Assembly (NCBI GenBank): GCA_963830165.1
Contig: CAWHKZ010000008.1
Location: forward strand, 62,001-126,000
Direction: 5' to 3'
DNA from: Bog-756 sp963830165
GTDB lineage: Bacteria > Actinomycetota > Acidimicrobiia > Acidimicrobiales > RAAP-2
DNA: 64,000 bases
The translations under genes and the position numbers were made by a program. Positions 17,883 through 26,737 of this stretch are shown one piece after another. Position 1 is the stretch's first letter. Every line of letters starts with the position of its first letter. The notes under the pieces are model-generated. The model was not told the DNA's origin. It ran no database searches and saw only the letters and a list, made by a program, of their open reading frames with translations.

Positions 17883-17903
17883 TCGTCCACAGCCTGTGGA
17901 AAG
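17883..17903. promoter_or_regulatory. Paired DnaA-box-like sites in an inverted repeat upstream of dnaE
   Basis: TCCACAGCCTGTGGA is a perfect 7-bp inverted repeat around one base. Read outward it gives TCGTCCACA and, on the other strand, CTTTCCACA, each one base from the DnaA consensus TTNTCCACA. It lies about 55 bp before the dnaE start. It may instead be an operator for another dimeric regulator. Confidence 0.4.
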
Positions 17904-17955
17904 CCCACCGGGGCCCACCGGCCGGACGACCGACCACCGAAGGGCTCGCAGGATC

Positions 17956-20900
17956 TTGGCAGCACGGTCGTTCACCCACCTCCACACGCACACCGAGTTC
18001 TCGATGCTCGACGGGGCCGCGCGGGTGACCGACCTGGTCGAGGCGGCCGTGGCCGACGGACAGCCGGCGCTCGGGATCACCGACCACGGCAACATGTACG
18101 GGGTCCTCGACTTCTACGCGGCCTGCCGCAAGGCCGGCATCAATCCGGTCATCGGCACCGAGGCCTACATGGCCGCCGAGTCCCGCCACGAGCGGCCGGT
18201 ACGTCGGGGCAAGGTCGACGACACGGGAGGCGACACCGGAGGGGGCGAGAAGCTCTACTACCACCTGACCCTGCTGGCCGAGTCGAACGAGGGCTACCGC
18301 AACCTGCTCAAGCTGTCGTCGGCGGCCTACCTCGAGGGCTACTACTACAAGCCCCGGCTCGACTGGGAGCTCCTCGAGCGCCACGCCAAGGGCCTCATCG
18401 CCACCACCGGATGCCTCGGCGGCGTGGTCCTCCAGGCCCTGCTGGCCGACGACCAGGTCAAGGCCGAGATGCTGGCGGCGCGACTGCAGGACATCTTCGG
18501 CAAGGGCAACCTGTTCGTCGAGGTCCAGGACCACGGTCTGCCCGAGCAGCACAAGACCAACCCGGCCCTCGTCGAGATCGCCCACCGCATCGGCGCCCCC
18601 CTGCTCGCCACCAACGACAGCCACTACACCCACCGCGAGGACCACGTCGCCCACGACGCCCTGCTGTGCGTGCAGACCGGCGCCCTCATCGACGACCCGA
18701 AGCGGTTCAAGTTCGAGGGCGAGGAGCACTACCTGAAGAGCGCCGCCGAGATGCGGCACCTCTTCGCCGAGCTGCCGGAGGCGTGCGATAACACCCTGCT
18801 CATCGCCGAACGGGCCAACGTCGAGATCGAGTTCGGCACGCCGAGCCTGCCCCGGTTCCCCGTGCCCGACGAGTTCACCGGGGACACCTACGAGGTGGGG
18901 GCGGCCGCCTACCTCCGCCACCTCAGCATCGAGGGGGCGAAGGAGCGCTACGGGATGCCCATCCCGGCCAAGGTCATGGAGCGCCTCGACTACGAGCTCG
19001 AGGTCATCGGGAGCATGGGCTTCTCCGCCTACTTCCTCGTGGTGTGGGACCTCATCCGCTTCGCCCGGTCCCAGGGCATCCGGGTGGGCCCCGGCCGCGG
19101 CTCGGCCGCCGGCTGCTGCGTCGCCTACTGCCTCCGGATCGTCGACCTCGACCCGATCCGGTACGACCTGCTGTTCGAGCGCTTCCTCAATCCCGGACGC
19201 ATCCAGATGCCCGACATCGACATGGACTTCGACGAGCGGTACCGCGGCGACATGATCAAGTACGCCGCCGAGCGCTACGGCTCGGACCACGTGGCCCAGA
19301 TCGTCACCTTCTCGACCATCAAGGCCCGGGCCGCCGTGCGCGACGCCTCGCGGGTGCTCGGCTACCCGTACATCGTGGGCGACAAGATCGCCAAGGCGAT
19401 GCCACCGCTGATGATGGGCCGGGACACCCCGCTGGCCGCCTGCCTCACCAAGGTCGAGGGCTTCGAGGACGGCTTCGCGGCGGCCGGTGAGCTGCGCACC
19501 ATGTACGAGACCGACCCCGAGGCCAAGCGGGTCATCGACGTGGCCAAGGGCCTCGAGGGCCTCCGCCGCGGCGACGGGATCCACGCCGCCGCCGTGGTCA
19601 TCACCGACCTGCCCCTCACCGAGTACGTCCCGATCCAGCGCAAGCCGGACAACAACAACCCCGACGACGCCCCCATCGTCACCCAGTACGAGATGCACGG
19701 GGTCGAGGACCTCGGACTCCTCAAGATGGACTTCCTGGGCCTGCGCAACCTCTCGGTGATCGAGCGGGCCCTCGACCTCATCGAGATCTCGACCGACGAG
19801 CGGCCCGACATCGACCGCATCCCGCTCGACGACGAGCCCACCTTCGAGATGCTGCGCAAGGGCGACTCGATGGGCGTCTTCCAGCTCGAGGGCGGCCCGA
19901 TGCGCTCGCTCATGCGCTCGCTCGCCCCCACGACCTTCGACGACGTGGCCGCCCTGGTGGCCCTGTACCGGCCGGGGCCGATGGCGGCCAACATGCACCG
20001 GGACTACGCCGACCGCAAGAACGGCCGCCAGCCCGTCACCTACGAGCACCCGGACCTGGAGGAGATCCTGGCCGACACCTACGGCCTGATGATCTACCAG
20101 GAGTCGGTCATGCGGGTGGCCCAGAAGTTCGCCGGGTACACCCTGGCCGAGGCCGACAACCTGCGGAAGGCCTGCGGCAAGAAGATCCGGGCGCTCATCC
20201 AGGCCGAGCGCGAGAAGTTCGTCGCCGGGTGCGTGACCGAGGGCTACGGCGAGGAGCTCGGCACCACCCTGTTCGACATCATCGAGCCGTTCGCCGACTA
20301 CGCCTTCAACAAGTCCCACTCCTACGGCTACGGCTTCATCGCCTACCAGACGGCCTGGCTGAAGGCCCACTACCCGGTCGAGTACCTGGCCAGCCTCCTG
20401 ACCAGCGTCAAGGACAACAAGGACAAGACGGCCATCTACCTCGGCGAGTGCCGCACCCTGGGCATCGAGGTGCTGGTCCCCGACGTCAACCGGTCGCTGG
20501 CCGAGTTCACCCCCGACTTCACCGCCGGCGAGGGCGCGATCGGCACGTCGGGCGACCGACCCGGGGCCATCACCTTCGGGTTGGCCGCGGTGCGCAACGT
20601 GGGGGAGGCCCTGGTGGCCCTCATCGTGGCCGAACGCGAGGCGAACGGCCCCTTCGTCGACTTCTACGACTTCTGCCAGCGGGTCGACCCCCAGGTCCTC
20701 AACAAGCGGACCATCGAGTCGCTGATCAAGGCCGGTGCCTTCGACTCCATGGACCACGCCCGCCAGGGCCTGTTCCTCTCCTTCGAGGAGATCGTGGACC
20801 GGACCCTGGAGCGCCGCCGCGAGCACGACGCCGGGGTCATGTCGCTGTTCGCCACCCTGGAGGAGCCCTCGGAGGGGACGACCACCGGGTTCGCCGACAC

Positions 20901-21579
20901 CCGGATCCCCATTCCCGACACCGAATTCGACAAGTCGCTCCGGCTGGCGTTCGAGAAGGAGATGCTCGGCCTCTACATCAGCGACCACCCGCTGATGGGC
21001 CTCGAGGGCTCGCTCGCCCGTCTGACCGACTGCGGCCTGGCCGAGCTGCGGGACTACGACCCCGACGCCGTGGCCGGTTCCGGCTACGAGGGCAACGGCG
21101 GCGGGGTCAAGGTGATCGGCGGGGTCATCACCGAACTCCAGCGGCGCTACACCAAGAAGGGCGACCTCATGGCCACCTTCGTGCTCGAGGATCTGAACGC
21201 CTCGATCGAGGCCTTCGTCTTCCCGAAGACCATGGCCGACTACGGCGCCCTGCTCGACGACGACGCCATCGTGGTCGTGAAGGCCCGCATGGACATGCGC
21301 GACGAGCGCCTCAAGTTGGTCTGCATGGAGGTGTCGCGCCCGGAGCTGGTCGCCGACGGTTTGCGTGACCTGCGGATCTCGCTCCCGCTGGGGACGCTGA
21401 CCGACCGCACGGTGGACGACCTGAAGCGCCTCCTGTCCGACCACCCCGGGCACTCCCCCGTTCTGCTCCACGTGGGCGAGAAAGTGCTCCGCCTGCCCTC
21501 GGAGTTCAACGTCGACATGAGCCGCGGGCTCATGGGTGAGCTGCGGGTGCTGCTCGGCCCTCGGGCCATCCAGTCCTGA
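17956..21579 (+). CDS. dnaE: DNA polymerase III alpha subunit DnaE, 1207 aa
   Basis: Replicative polymerase subunit. It begins with the PHP domain (HLHTHTEFSMLDGAAR, then ITDHGNMYG). The polymerase core has the catalytic PDIDMDF with D420 and D422 and the third aspartate D592 in LLKMDFLGLRNL. Then come GDSMGVFQLE, RPGPM and the NKSHSYGYGFIAYQTAWLK block, a helix-hairpin-helix region and an OB domain. The length is right for the DnaE1 type. The start is taken as TTG 17956, after GCAGG, because homology begins there; the open frame upstream has no family sequence. Downstream flank has no co-directional partner in close contact. Confidence 0.97.
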   Translation: MAARSFTHLHTHTEFSMLDGAARVTDLVEAAVADGQPALGITDHGNMYGVLDFYAACRKAGINPVIGTEAYMAAESRHERPVRRGKVDDTGGDTGGGEKLYYHLTLLAESNEGYRNLLKLSSAAYLEGYYYKPRLDWELLERHAKGLIATTGCLGGVVLQALLADDQVKAEMLAARLQDIFGKGNLFVEVQDHGLPEQHKTNPALVEIAHRIGAPLLATNDSHYTHREDHVAHDALLCVQTGALIDDPKRFKFEGEEHYLKSAAEMRHLFAELPEACDNTLLIAERANVEIEFGTPSLPRFPVPDEFTGDTYEVGAAAYLRHLSIEGAKERYGMPIPAKVMERLDYELEVIGSMGFSAYFLVVWDLIRFARSQGIRVGPGRGSAAGCCVAYCLRIVDLDPIRYDLLFERFLNPGRIQMPDIDMDFDERYRGDMIKYAAERYGSDHVAQIVTFSTIKARAAVRDASRVLGYPYIVGDKIAKAMPPLMMGRDTPLAACLTKVEGFEDGFAAAGELRTMYETDPEAKRVIDVAKGLEGLRRGDGIHAAAVVITDLPLTEYVPIQRKPDNNNPDDAPIVTQYEMHGVEDLGLLKMDFLGLRNLSVIERALDLIEISTDERPDIDRIPLDDEPTFEMLRKGDSMGVFQLEGGPMRSLMRSLAPTTFDDVAALVALYRPGPMAANMHRDYADRKNGRQPVTYEHPDLEEILADTYGLMIYQESVMRVAQKFAGYTLAEADNLRKACGKKIRALIQAEREKFVAGCVTEGYGEELGTTLFDIIEPFADYAFNKSHSYGYGFIAYQTAWLKAHYPVEYLASLLTSVKDNKDKTAIYLGECRTLGIEVLVPDVNRSLAEFTPDFTAGEGAIGTSGDRPGAITFGLAAVRNVGEALVALIVAEREANGPFVDFYDFCQRVDPQVLNKRTIESLIKAGAFDSMDHARQGLFLSFEEIVDRTLERRREHDAGVMSLFATLEEPSEGTTTGFADTRIPIPDTEFDKSLRLAFEKEMLGLYISDHPLMGLEGSLARLTDCGLAELRDYDPDAVAGSGYEGNGGGVKVIGGVITELQRRYTKKGDLMATFVLEDLNASIEAFVFPKTMADYGALLDDDAIVVVKARMDMRDERLKLVCMEVSRPELVADGLRDLRISLPLGTLTDRTVDDLKRLLSDHPGHSPVLLHVGEKVLRLPSEFNVDMSRGLMGELRVLLGPRAIQS

Positions 21580-21680
21580 CGGGCCGTCAGACCCGCACCG
21601 TGGCGCGGGCGCCCGGATTCCCGGTCCCCGCCCTGGTCAGGGGCTCGGGAGTGCCTTTCCGGGGCCCGGATACGACAGGG

Positions 21681-21700
21681 CCCGTAAATTCCCGTAAAAT
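21681..21700. repeat. AT-rich 10-bp direct repeat before the 21830 gene
   Basis: cccgtaaatt and cccgtaaaat lie side by side in a GC-rich setting, about 130 bp before the next start. They may be an operator or part of a promoter; no -35/-10 pair can be assigned with confidence. The rest of the 250-bp gap (21580-21829) shows nothing else. Confidence 0.35.
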
Positions 21701-21829
21701 CGGTGGACGGCATCTGGCGTGGACGATCCGGAACGAGGCCCCTCCCCTGCGGCGGCACGTTTCGGGGACCACGACCAACCGGGTGTGGGGGATGGAGACG
21801 CAGGGAGATCGAGGAGTACGGAACGACAC

Positions 21830-22504
21830 ATGTCCATCCAGGTGGAAACCAAGGATTGCACGTCGATCAGTGACGCCGAGCTGGCCGAGATGGCCGACCT
21901 GTGCGCCGAACGGGACCCTCGCTACGACATCGGGTTCCTGTCGAAACAGCGGGAGGAGTGGGTGCTCGTCACCCGCGCCCGCGAGGGCGCCAAGCTGCGC
22001 GGGTACTCCTTCTCCACCCTGGAGCGCATCGGAGGCACGCCGTCGCTCCTGATCGGGTTGGCCACCGTCGACCGGACCTCCCGCTCCGACACCGTCCTGC
22101 GGGCGATGATGGGCGACAAGTACCGCAGGGCCCTGCTGGCCTTCCCCGACGAGGACGTCCTGGTCGGCACCCGGCTGCTCGGCCCCGACGGCTTCAAGGC
22201 CTTCGCCGGGCTCACCGACGTGGTTCCCGCCCCGGCCCAGAAGGCCACCGGTGAGGAACGGGCCTGGGGCCGGCGTCTGGCCAAGCGCTTCGGCGCCGAC
22301 GGCCGCATCGACGACCGCACCTTCGTGGTGTCCGGCGACGGCTGCGAAGCCGGCGGCTTCGACTTCGCCAGCCACAAGTCCGAGCCGACCGCCGATGTCG
22401 TCGCCTTCTTCGAGTCCGTCGACTGTGCCAACGGGGGTCGCCTCGTCACCTTCGGGTGGGCCATGGCCGAGGACCTCGCCGCCGGCAAGCTCGGCGGCCG
22501 CTGA
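21830..22504 (+). CDS. Hypothetical protein, 224 aa
   Basis: I do not recognise this protein. The ATG at 21830 is preceded by GAGGAG at about 12 bases. The chain looks soluble and mixed alpha/beta: CTSISDAELAEMADLCAER and YRRALLAFPDEDVLVGTRL suggest a GNAT-like or related fold, but no acetyl-CoA loop is plain. The C-terminal half has FVVSGDGCEAGGFDFASHK. It stands alone between dnaE and the Rrf2 gene, with gaps of 250 and 115 bp, so it is probably transcribed by itself. Confidence 0.65.
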   Translation: MSIQVETKDCTSISDAELAEMADLCAERDPRYDIGFLSKQREEWVLVTRAREGAKLRGYSFSTLERIGGTPSLLIGLATVDRTSRSDTVLRAMMGDKYRRALLAFPDEDVLVGTRLLGPDGFKAFAGLTDVVPAPAQKATGEERAWGRRLAKRFGADGRIDDRTFVVSGDGCEAGGFDFASHKSEPTADVVAFFESVDCANGGRLVTFGWAMAEDLAAGKLGGR

Positions 22505-22619
22505 CCTCCCGGACGACCGCCCCGGACCGCCCACCGGCGTCCGGGGCGCGACCGCCGGATGCCCAGGTGGCATGCCGGGCGTCACGTCCGCCCCGAGGCG
22601 CAGTCACTAGCATGGTCCC

Positions 22620-23072
22620 GTGAAGGTTTCGACCCGAGGGGACTATGCCAGCCGGGCCCTGCTCTCGTTGGCGCTGCACGCCGACGGAGGCGAGGGTCCG
22701 ACCGCGGTCCGGGACATCGCCGAGCGTACTGGGCTCCCCCAGCCCTACCTCGAGCAGATCCTGCTCGCCCTGAAGGGCGCGGGACTGGTCCGGTCCAAGC
22801 GGGGCGTGGGCGGGGGCTACGTGCTGGCCCGGCCGCCCGGGGAGATCACCCTCTCCCAGATCGTGGCGGCCGTCGACGGACCCATCGTGGCCGGCGACTT
22901 CGGCCTCCCCCACGAGAACGGCGCATGCGACCACGAGGGACAGTGCGTCCTGCTGGCCGTCTGGGCCGACGTGGGCGAGCACATGCGGACCCACCTCGAC
23001 TCCTTCACCCTGGCCGACATGGTGGACCAGGCCAAGGGACGGGTCCCGGCCACCCGGGACGCGGCCGGCTGA
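22620..23072 (+). CDS. Rrf2 family transcriptional regulator, 150 aa
   Basis: Winged-helix regulator of the IscR/NsrR/CymR family. The start MKVSTRGDYASRALLSLAL and the recognition region GLPQPYLEQILLALKGAGL with RSKRGVGGGYVLARPP are diagnostic. Two cysteines are present, C103 and C109 in CDHEGQC; the classic Fe-S members have three in this loop, so cluster binding is possible but not certain. The GTG start at 22620 is the only plausible one. The channel-like gene follows after 12 bp and may be its target or partner. Confidence 0.9.
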   Translation: MKVSTRGDYASRALLSLALHADGGEGPTAVRDIAERTGLPQPYLEQILLALKGAGLVRSKRGVGGGYVLARPPGEITLSQIVAAVDGPIVAGDFGLPHENGACDHEGQCVLLAVWADVGEHMRTHLDSFTLADMVDQAKGRVPATRDAAG

Positions 23073-23084
23073 TCCCACCGGACC

Positions 23085-24251
23085 GTGCCGCTCACCGTCG
23101 AGCGCCTCCTCGTCCTGCTGGCCGGGATCGTCGTCCTGCTGGGCACGGCCCGCAGCGTCCTGATGGTCCTGATCGTCCCCCGGCCGGCGACCAGCGTGGT
23201 CCTCTACCCCGTCCTCGTCGTCCGGGCGTGCTTCCGCCGGGTGGCCAACCTGACCCGGACCTACGTGGCCAAGGACCGGGTGCTCGCCATCTCGGAGCCC
23301 GTCGCCCTGGTCGTCCTGCTGATCACGTGGCTCCTCATGGCCATGGTCGGGTTCACCCTCGTCAATTGGGGCATCGGGGACGGGTCGTTCACCACCTCGT
23401 TCAGTGAGGCCGGCTCCTCGGTGTTCACCCTCGGCTTCACCATCAGCCACACCCGCGGGTCCCGGGCCATCGACTTCATCGCCGCCGGCACCGGCCTCGT
23501 GCTGGTGGCCCTCCAGATCGCCTACCTGCCCGCCCTGTACTCGGCCTACAACCGCCGCGAAACGCTCGTCACCCTGCTCGAGAGCCGGGCCGGGGCACCC
23601 GCCTGGGGGCCGGAGCTCCTCATCCGCCACCAACTGGTCGGCTCCATCGACAACCTCCCCAGCCTGTTCGCCGAGTGGGAGCGGTGGGCCGCCGACGTCT
23701 CCGAGAGCCACACCACGTACCCGGCGCTGCTCCACCTGCGGTCACCCCGGGCCCGGAACTCGTGGATCGTGAGCATGCTGGCCGTCATGGACGCCGCCGC
23801 CCTCACGCTCTCCGTCGACCCGGCGGGCGCCCCGACCGAGGCCCGCATGTGCATCCGCATGGGCTTCACCTGCCTCCGCGACATCGCCCAGGCCACCCGG
23901 ATCCCCTACGACCCCGACCCCGACCCGGACGGCCCGATCGAACTGCCCGAATCGGCGTTCGACGAGGCCTACCGGCATCTGGTGGCCATCGAGTACCCCA
24001 CCTCCCGGCCGGCCGACGAGGCGTGGGCCCACTTCCGGGGGTGGCGGGTGAACTACGAGTCCGTGGCCTACGCCGTGGCCTACCTGCTCGACGCTCCACC
24101 GGCCCCGTGGGCGGGCCCCCGACGCCACTACCGGGGCGAGTCCATGGAGCCGGACCGGCCGACGGACCGCCAGCCCCGGGGTGTCCCGCCCGGTCCCGGC
24201 CAGCTCCCCACCCACCCGATGCCCCCGGAGCCGGACCTGCCCACACTCTGA
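23085..24251 (+). CDS. Channel-like membrane protein, 388 aa
   Basis: Three or four hydrophobic segments lie in the first 160 residues: VERLLVLLAGIVVLLG, PVALVVLLITWLLMAMVGF and a later TGLVLVALQIAYLPALY. Between the last two is SSVFTLGFTISHT, placed like the pore loop of a two-helix potassium channel but without a TVGYG filter. The long C-terminal part is soluble and ends in a proline-rich tail. The function is unknown; a degenerate ion channel is the best guess from layout. It starts with GTG 12 bp after the Rrf2 gene. Confidence 0.65.
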   Translation: MPLTVERLLVLLAGIVVLLGTARSVLMVLIVPRPATSVVLYPVLVVRACFRRVANLTRTYVAKDRVLAISEPVALVVLLITWLLMAMVGFTLVNWGIGDGSFTTSFSEAGSSVFTLGFTISHTRGSRAIDFIAAGTGLVLVALQIAYLPALYSAYNRRETLVTLLESRAGAPAWGPELLIRHQLVGSIDNLPSLFAEWERWAADVSESHTTYPALLHLRSPRARNSWIVSMLAVMDAAALTLSVDPAGAPTEARMCIRMGFTCLRDIAQATRIPYDPDPDPDGPIELPESAFDEAYRHLVAIEYPTSRPADEAWAHFRGWRVNYESVAYAVAYLLDAPPAPWAGPRRHYRGESMEPDRPTDRQPRGVPPGPGQLPTHPMPPEPDLPTL

Positions 24252-24270
24252 ACGGGGCCGGGGCTCCGGC

Positions 24271-24840
24271 TCAGGTGTTCCAGTGATCGATGACGCTCTG
24301 GTCCCGCTCCCAACCGAGGACACTGAGTGAGGCGGGCCCGAGCACGAGGTAGCGGGCCGAGACCGGGTCCACCCCGAGCCACCGGACGGCGAGGACCCGC
24401 AGGAGGTGGGCGTGGGCCACGATGGCCGCGTCCCCCGATCCGGCCCGGATCCGGGCGATGACCCGGTCCGCCCTGGTGGCCACCTCGTGGATGGTCTCGC
24501 CGTGGGGCACGCCGTCCCCGAAGAGGTCCCAGCCCGGCCGGGTCTCCTGGATCGCCACCGTGGTGCGGCCCTCGTAGTCGCCGTAGTCCCACTCGGCCAG
24601 GTCCGGGTCGACCTCCCCGTGGCCCAGGCCGGCCAGCTCGGCGGTCCGGCGGGCCCGGACCAGGGGGCTGACCAGGACTTCGGCGAAGTTCCACCCGGCC
24701 ACGCGGTGGGCGAGGGCGGCCGCCTGATCCTCGCCCAGGGGGGTGAGGGGGATGTCGGTGCGCCCGGTGTGGCGCCGGTCACGGCTCCAGGCGGTCTCGC
24801 CGTGGCGGATGAGGACGACACGGGGTAGTCGGGATGGCAT
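24271..24840 (-). CDS. Histidine phosphatase family protein, 189 aa
   Basis: Phosphoglycerate-mutase-like phosphatase. The catalytic RHG is in VVLIRHGETAWSRDRRHTG near the start, followed by TDIPLTPLGEDQA, the acid region AEWDYGDYEG and the second histidine in AAIVAHAHLLRVLAVRWLG. The short length and single domain fit broad-range phosphatases of this group; the substrate cannot be named. The ATG at 24840 was preferred to one 12 codons upstream because the family starts close to the RHG motif. It converges with the channel-like gene, 19 bp apart. Confidence 0.9.
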   Translation of the reverse strand: MPSRLPRVVLIRHGETAWSRDRRHTGRTDIPLTPLGEDQAAALAHRVAGWNFAEVLVSPLVRARRTAELAGLGHGEVDPDLAEWDYGDYEGRTTVAIQETRPGWDLFGDGVPHGETIHEVATRADRVIARIRAGSGDAAIVAHAHLLRVLAVRWLGVDPVSARYLVLGPASLSVLGWERDQSVIDHWNT

Positions 24841-24985
24841 CCGTGCAGCCGAGCACTCCGAATACACCGAGCGCAAACCGCCGTGCGCCCGGCGGAGGGC
24901 GAATCGACCGCAAGGGGGCAGGAATGCGCGGGGACGAGGAGGCGTTACAGATCATGCAGACAAAACCAGGAGGACGAGGACAGGA

Positions 24986-25924
24986 ATGAGCACAGGCACG
25001 GCGACAGCGAAGAACCAGACGACAGGGTCCTCCACGAGCGCCACCGGCTCGGCCTCCACCAACGCGGCCAAGACCAAGAACGCAGCCAACCGCAACCGAG
25101 GGACGGACGCGGACAGCCTCGGGCTGTTCCTGCGTGACCTCGACCACCACCCGCTGCCCGACCACGACGCCCAGACCCAGCTGGCCAAGCGGGTGGCGGC
25201 CGGCGACGACGCCGCCCGGCGGGAGATGGTGGCGGCCAACCTCCGGCTCGTCGTGCACTGGGCCCGCCGCTACCAGGACCGGGGCGTGGACCTGCCCGAC
25301 CTCATCCAGGAGGGCACCTTTGGCCTCATGCGGGCCGTGGACAAGTTCGACTGGGAGCGGGGCTTCCGGTTCTCGACGTACGCCACCTGGTGGATCCGCC
25401 AGGCCCTGCAGCGGGCCGTCCAGCAGCACGGTCGCACCATCCGCCTGCCCATGGAGGTGGCCGAGCGCAACCAGCAGGTCGACGCCGCGCTGTGGGAGCT
25501 CACCCACCAGCTGCAGCGTCCCCCGACCGACGACGAGTTGGACGACGCCACCAACACGACCCCGGCGATGCGCGAGGACCTGAGCCACGCCGCCCGCGTG
25601 GTGGCCAGTCTCGACCAACCCGCAGCCACGGACTCGACCGCCACGTTGGGCGACCTGGTCTCGACCGACCAGGCCGACTTCGAGGACGACGTGGCGTCCG
25701 AGATGACCCTCGACCTGGTGCGCCAGGCCGTGGACCGGCTCTCGGACCTCCAGCGGGAGGTCATCCGCCACCGGTTCGGGTTCGACGGGAGCGATCCGGC
25801 GTCGCTCCAGACCACCGCCGAGCGCATGGGCATCGGCGTACGCAAGGTGCGCCAGGCCGAGGCCGAGGCGCTCGAGATCCTGTCGGTCAGCGACGTGCTG
25901 GAGGCGGTCCACCAGGCCGCCTGA
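24986..25924 (+). CDS. Sigma-70 family RNA polymerase sigma factor (SigA/SigB-like), 312 aa
   Basis: A primary-type or closely related group 2 sigma factor. After a Ser/Thr-rich tail of about 40 residues it has region 1.2 (DSLGLFLRDLDHHPLP), region 2 (ANLRLVVHWARRYQDRG, DLIQEGTFGLMRAVDKFDW, then FSTYATWWIRQALQRAVQ), region 3, and region 4 (LSDLQREVIRHRFGFDG, then GIGVRKVRQAEAEALEIL). It lacks the long N-terminal region of the housekeeping sigma, so it is more likely an alternative factor. The ATG at 24986 follows GAGGACAGGA. A hairpin lies behind its stop. Confidence 0.9.
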   Translation: MSTGTATAKNQTTGSSTSATGSASTNAAKTKNAANRNRGTDADSLGLFLRDLDHHPLPDHDAQTQLAKRVAAGDDAARREMVAANLRLVVHWARRYQDRGVDLPDLIQEGTFGLMRAVDKFDWERGFRFSTYATWWIRQALQRAVQQHGRTIRLPMEVAERNQQVDAALWELTHQLQRPPTDDELDDATNTTPAMREDLSHAARVVASLDQPAATDSTATLGDLVSTDQADFEDDVASEMTLDLVRQAVDRLSDLQREVIRHRFGFDGSDPASLQTTAERMGIGVRKVRQAEAEALEILSVSDVLEAVHQAA

Positions 25925-25968
25925 ACCACACGCGGTCGGTTCCCCCACCGACCCGACCGACAGCGGCA

Positions 25969-26012
25969 CGAAACGTCCCCAGGGTCTTCCCCCCGACCCC
26001 GGGGGCGTTTCG
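25969..26012. terminator. Hairpin between the sigma-factor gene and a convergent gene
   Basis: CGAAACGTCCCC (25969-25980) pairs with GGGGGCGTTTCG (26001-26012) at 11 of 12 positions, with a 20-base loop. No T-run follows, as is common for high-GC actinobacterial terminators. It sits about 45 bp after the sigma stop and 57 bp from the opposing stop, so it could serve both genes. Confidence 0.6.
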
Positions 26013-26068
26013 CGTCCAGGCCCCCTGCGTCGACGGGGCATCCGGCTACGTCCCGGTGCCCAGCGGAG

Positions 26069-26557
26069 CTACGCCCCGGTGGTCAGCGGATAGGTCTGCC
26101 AGCGTCCCTGGCCGGACGGTACATAGAGACTGACGGCGCACACCGCGTCGTCGTCCACGCGGTAGATCTCCACGGCGTAGATCGGCCGTCCCGTGAACGT
26201 GCGCGAAATGAGCGTCCACTCGTCGGTGGGCGCACGGTAGGAGCTCCAGATCTGGGTGGGCGTGCCGGTGACGGTGCCGCCCTCGACGTAGCGGTGGCCG
26301 CAGTAGTCCACCCGCTTCGGCAGGCCCCAGAAGGCGAACGTGCCGTAGTCCCGCCGACTGAGCACGGGGGCCGCCATCCCGTAGGCGAGGCCCAGGACCA
26401 CAACAGCGACGAGCAGCACGGTCACGACCCGCCGGACGCCGCCGAATCGGGGCGATGGTGGAGCCAGGACCACGGCCGGCCTGGCTCGTGGTGCGGGGTC
26501 GGACCCCGTCCGGGCGCGCGCATCGGCCCCCCGCATCCTCGTGCCCCCCATGCCCAT
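26069..26557 (-). CDS. Hypothetical membrane-anchored protein, 162 aa
   Basis: A basic N-terminal stretch is followed by one hydrophobic helix (VVTVLLVAVVVLGLAYGMA, about residues 48-66) and an outside domain of about 95 residues with FAFWGLPKRVDYCGHRYVEG and two cysteines that could pair. The domain is not recognised. Two ATGs at 26557 and 26551, and another at 26536, are possible starts. Divergent from the DUF2079 gene. Confidence 0.6.
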   Translation of the reverse strand: MGMGGTRMRGADARARTGSDPAPRARPAVVLAPPSPRFGGVRRVVTVLLVAVVVLGLAYGMAAPVLSRRDYGTFAFWGLPKRVDYCGHRYVEGGTVTGTPTQIWSSYRAPTDEWTLISRTFTGRPIYAVEIYRVDDDAVCAVSLYVPSGQGRWQTYPLTTGA

Positions 26558-26737
26558 CCCGAGAGGGTAGGGCAGGTCGAGCGGGTGTGCACGGCGACCG
26601 ACGACCCGGGACGACCACCCGTGTCCGGTTCGGGGGCGGCTGCCGGGCCCGAACGGTCGTCCTCCCGGCGCCGTTCCGGTGCGCCTCCGGGTGCCGGGAT
26701 ACCGGATCGATCGAAACCCCTGTGGGAGGATCGTCCC

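Noticed and set aside
17590..21471. A 1293-residue open frame antisense to dnaE, and similar long frames opposite other genes
   Set aside because: High GC leaves few stops in the shadow frames. The sequence is low in normal amino-acid pattern, and the opposite strand encodes a full DnaE.
24841..24985. A small gene upstream of the sigma factor
   Set aside because: The frame continuing upstream of 24986 has no homology and contains rare-codon sequence; it is more likely leader and promoter.
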